Of a stretch of 64,000 nucleotides of DNA, positions 62,132 through 64,000 are shown piece after piece. Position 1 is the first letter of the stretch. Each line of letters begins with the position of its first letter. Both the position numbers and the translations under genes were made by a program. The notes below the pieces were generated by a model. That model saw nothing but the letters and a program-made list of their open reading frames with translations, did no database searches and was not told the origin of the DNA. The stretch comes from Roseburia sp. AM59-24XD (lineage in GTDB: Bacteria > Bacillota > Clostridia > Lachnospirales > Lachnospiraceae). The stretch covers positions 80,040 through 144,039 of the forward strand of contig NZ_QUET01000005.1 of assembly GCF_003478445.1 (NCBI RefSeq). Reading direction: 5' to 3'.

Positions 62132-62355
62132 TTATCCGTAAAGTTTTGGAAATGAGATTCCATTTTTCGCAAGGATATCCTGAAGGGTGAAAGAATACTC
62201 TTGAAGAGTATGATAGTCCTCTCTGAGCTGTTGAAAGGATCTCTCGGCTTCATGGATGGTATTTTCTGCACGACAAGCTCTGTTTCGAGTTCCTGAATGT
62301 AGAGCTTGTAGGGGAATGGTTCATTAGCAAATTCAAAATCGTTACGGTTGATCAT
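62132..62355 (-). CDS. Small ORF of the ISL3-type element; frame broken at 62262-62265
   Basis: Starts MINRNDFEFANEPFPYKLYIQELE and overlaps the transposase stop by 4 bp (ATGA). The observed frame drifts after VVQK. One base off it reads TIHEAERSFQQLREDYHTLQ (in part) then SFTLQDILAKNGISFPKLYG and stops at 62132, giving 74 aa. Restoring one A in the A4 run explains it. Such a small helical ORF appears to travel with this transposase; function unknown. A hairpin GGCAGT/ACTGCC (62104-62120) follows. Confidence 0.7.
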
Positions 62356-63668
62356 AGCTGAGATCCCCCTTTCTTTGTGCGGTTACGTTGGAAGAGCGTT
62401 GCCGGACTGGTGACAAACTGTGTGGAACTGCATGTGAGCAGGATCCGCTTTCGAAAGGACTCGAAGTTGTGAAGTCCATAACAGATCCGTTTCAGAACCT
62501 TGATTCGGTTGTTGTAGCCCTCACAGACACCGTTGGATTTATTGTATTTCCAGGTGTTCTGTATGTATCCACGCCAGTGGCGGACCATGTTTGCAACATG
62601 GCGTATTTCCGGAACGTCAGAAGAGCAGTAAACTTCGAGCCATTCGGTCAGCTGTGCACGCTGGAGAGCAGGTATGGTCATGTCGTTGATGTAGTGGAAA
62701 CACTGAAGTGCCTGATAGGCTTCATTGAGATAAGGATAGGATTTCAGAAGCTTGTCGATGCGTTTTTTCACAACCAGGGCTTTCCGGTCATACTTGGAAT
62801 CGATGCCGGACTCCTTGGCAACGAGCATGCGCATGGATCCCTTCAGCAACCGGTAGTTTGGAGCAGATGGATCCAGATCACGCTGGAGCTGCACTCGGAT
62901 CGAGCTGACACATTCATTCAGATGTTTGATGACATGGAACATATCGATGCAGATCATGGCGCGAGGGAACATTTCTTTCGCAACAGAAACAAAGCCGTTG
63001 TGCATGTCACAGCAGTAGAAGCGGACTTTGTCACGTTCGGATTTGGGAAACTGACGGAAGTATTTTTTGAGGTCAGCAACCCGGATCACAGGAAGGACAT
63101 CGATGACGGAACGATTATCACCATCGACGATGTTGGTGTGGTATTTGCCTTTGAGCCAGCGATGCCGGTCACTGTCCCAGATGTCGCTGTCGCCTTTGAA
63201 TTCATCAATGGCGATGGTTTCGGGAAGCTTGCTGACAGTATCAAAGCTGATCAGATCGAGGATGGAGTAGACGATAGATTCGGATACGCCGTTTTCTTCT
63301 GCGACAGCTCTGAGAGACTGCATTTTCGTCAGTGAGAGACAGATGTCGATGTAGAGAAGCTGAGTGATGTGGAGCGTCGGATGAAGCCATTCCGGATGCT
63401 GCATGAAAGTACGGCGGCAGGATTTGCAGTAGTAGCGTTTCCGCTGCATGTGCAGGTGAGTTGATCTGTGGTGGACTGCAGAGTGGTATACCGTGTAGTC
63501 TCTGCTGGAATTTTTGATTGTACAGTCATGAGAACCGCAGTGAGGACAGACTCGTTCTGATTCTGGAAAAGAGATCCAGAGTTCCTCGTAGTTAGAGCGG
63601 TGTGCCAGTTTTTTGACGGTTACCTCTGCCGGAAGACCGGCTAAGGAATTTATGATTTTCGTAGTCAT
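62352..63668 (-). CDS. ISL3-family transposase
   Basis: A 438-aa DDE transposase. N-terminal zinc-finger-like cysteines (VCPHCGSHDC, YYCKSCRRTF), a helix-turn-helix (LRAVAEENGVSESIVYSIL), then the catalytic domain with AIDEFKG (first Asp), CCDMHNGFVSVAKEMFPRA (second Asp) and the C-terminal SNGVCEGYNNRIKVLKR (Glu). GAGGT precedes the ATG. An extended -10 TGCTATAAT lies at 63733-63725 on the minus strand. The frame is intact, so it may be active. I could not define the terminal inverted repeats. Confidence 0.93.
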   Translation of the reverse strand: MTTKIINSLAGLPAEVTVKKLAHRSNYEELWISFPESERVCPHCGSHDCTIKNSSRDYTVYHSAVHHRSTHLHMQRKRYYCKSCRRTFMQHPEWLHPTLHITQLLYIDICLSLTKMQSLRAVAEENGVSESIVYSILDLISFDTVSKLPETIAIDEFKGDSDIWDSDRHRWLKGKYHTNIVDGDNRSVIDVLPVIRVADLKKYFRQFPKSERDKVRFYCCDMHNGFVSVAKEMFPRAMICIDMFHVIKHLNECVSSIRVQLQRDLDPSAPNYRLLKGSMRMLVAKESGIDSKYDRKALVVKKRIDKLLKSYPYLNEAYQALQCFHYINDMTIPALQRAQLTEWLEVYCSSDVPEIRHVANMVRHWRGYIQNTWKYNKSNGVCEGYNNRIKVLKRICYGLHNFESFRKRILLTCSSTQFVTSPATLFQRNRTKKGGSQL

Positions 63669-64000
63669 TGTTGCTACCTCCTGTTGTTTTTATTTATTGT
63701 CTGTCGGAAAGACAATATGATGCCATTATAGCATCGAACCGGTGGCAACAGTGGTTTCGCAAGTCGTAAATTTAAGACTTGCTGTGGATGTCCCCAGAAA
63801 AGAAAGAAGAACTACTGAAAAAGAAGGGGATTTTAGAGAAAACCCCAGAAAAGGAAGTAGAATCCCCCAGAGAAAAAGGAGAACCGATTTGTTACTCAAA
63901 CTGATATGTAATGACTTTTGTCAAGAGTAAATTCGAAAAAAATCAAAAAAAATTAATTATTCTGTTTTCTGAAGGCACCCAGAAAGAGCTTCGGAGTATC
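63669..64000. other. ISL3 upstream region and window end; no gene
   Basis: It contains the transposase promoter and an A/G-rich stretch with a GGGGATTTT/AAAACCCC inverted repeat (about 63819-63839), possibly near the element's end. The 62-codon plus-strand frame here (63742-63930) is low-complexity Lys/Arg text without a ribosome binding site and is not called. Confidence 0.5.

Noticed and set aside
62388..63335. 315-codon plus-strand frame opposite the ISL3 transposase
   Set aside because: Antisense shadow of a well-supported transposase gene.

Overview
The window looks like the chromosome of a spore-forming Clostridia, most likely Lachnospiraceae; I cannot resolve the genus. Reasons: the rho/rpmE/prmC/prfA block, the pyrH-frr-uppS-cdsA-dxr-rseP-ispG-polC order, a SleC-type spore cortex-lytic enzyme, a LoaP antiterminator in front of an exopolysaccharide cluster, and an ISL3 element. 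Most of the sequence is of intermediate G+C, while about 46.8-61.9 kb is clearly more A+T rich and looks horizontally acquired.

Layout. 0.3-6.7 kb: rho, rpmE, a DUF1385 membrane protein, prmC, prfA and a Nudix hydrolase. 6.8-7.4 kb: a 543-bp fold-back sequence with no gene. 7.5-12.6 kb: an EamA transporter (minus strand) and a secreted GH2 beta-galactosidase. 12.8-18.3 kb: a VanZ-like protein, a MarR regulator, and a metallopeptidase-like/VWA protein paired with a MoxR-type ATPase. 18.4-31.2 kb: a polysaccharide deacetylase, a bactofilin, then the translation, lipid, isoprenoid and replication genes ending in polC. 31.5-35.3 kb (minus): ppx-ppk. 35.5-37.5 kb: queA and a diacylglycerol-kinase-like gene. 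37.7-44.3 kb: sleC (minus strand), split by a 5.36-kb element. 44.4-46.5 kb: dut, a coiled-coil protein and loaP. 46.9-61.9 kb: the exopolysaccharide cluster (glycosyltransferases, acyltransferases, EpsG-like polymerase, Wzx-like flippase, DegT/ATP-grasp/SDR sugar enzymes, pyruvyl transferase, FrhB-like protein). 62.1-63.7 kb: an ISL3 transposase and its partner ORF.

The most interesting feature is the interruption of sleC. The two halves (43.78-44.28 and 37.66-38.43 kb) lie on one strand, in order, and join in frame if 38428-43783 is removed. The removed segment carries two serine recombinases, a small acidic protein coupled to the first, and a three-gene cargo. Its ends carry a 12-bp imperfect inverted repeat, each copy 3 bp from a GG dinucleotide; crossover at that GG gives exactly the frame-restoring junction. 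The sleC start is preceded by a near-perfect mother-cell (sigma-K type) promoter. This is the architecture of skin-like elements that are excised in the mother cell during sporulation. I know of no report of one in sleC, but I could not search.

A second point affects all gene calls. At least nine genes, including the essential polC, are broken by apparent losses of single bases, mostly in short homopolymers. The pattern suggests consensus errors from long-read sequencing rather than real decay, so these genes are annotated at full length with the break noted.
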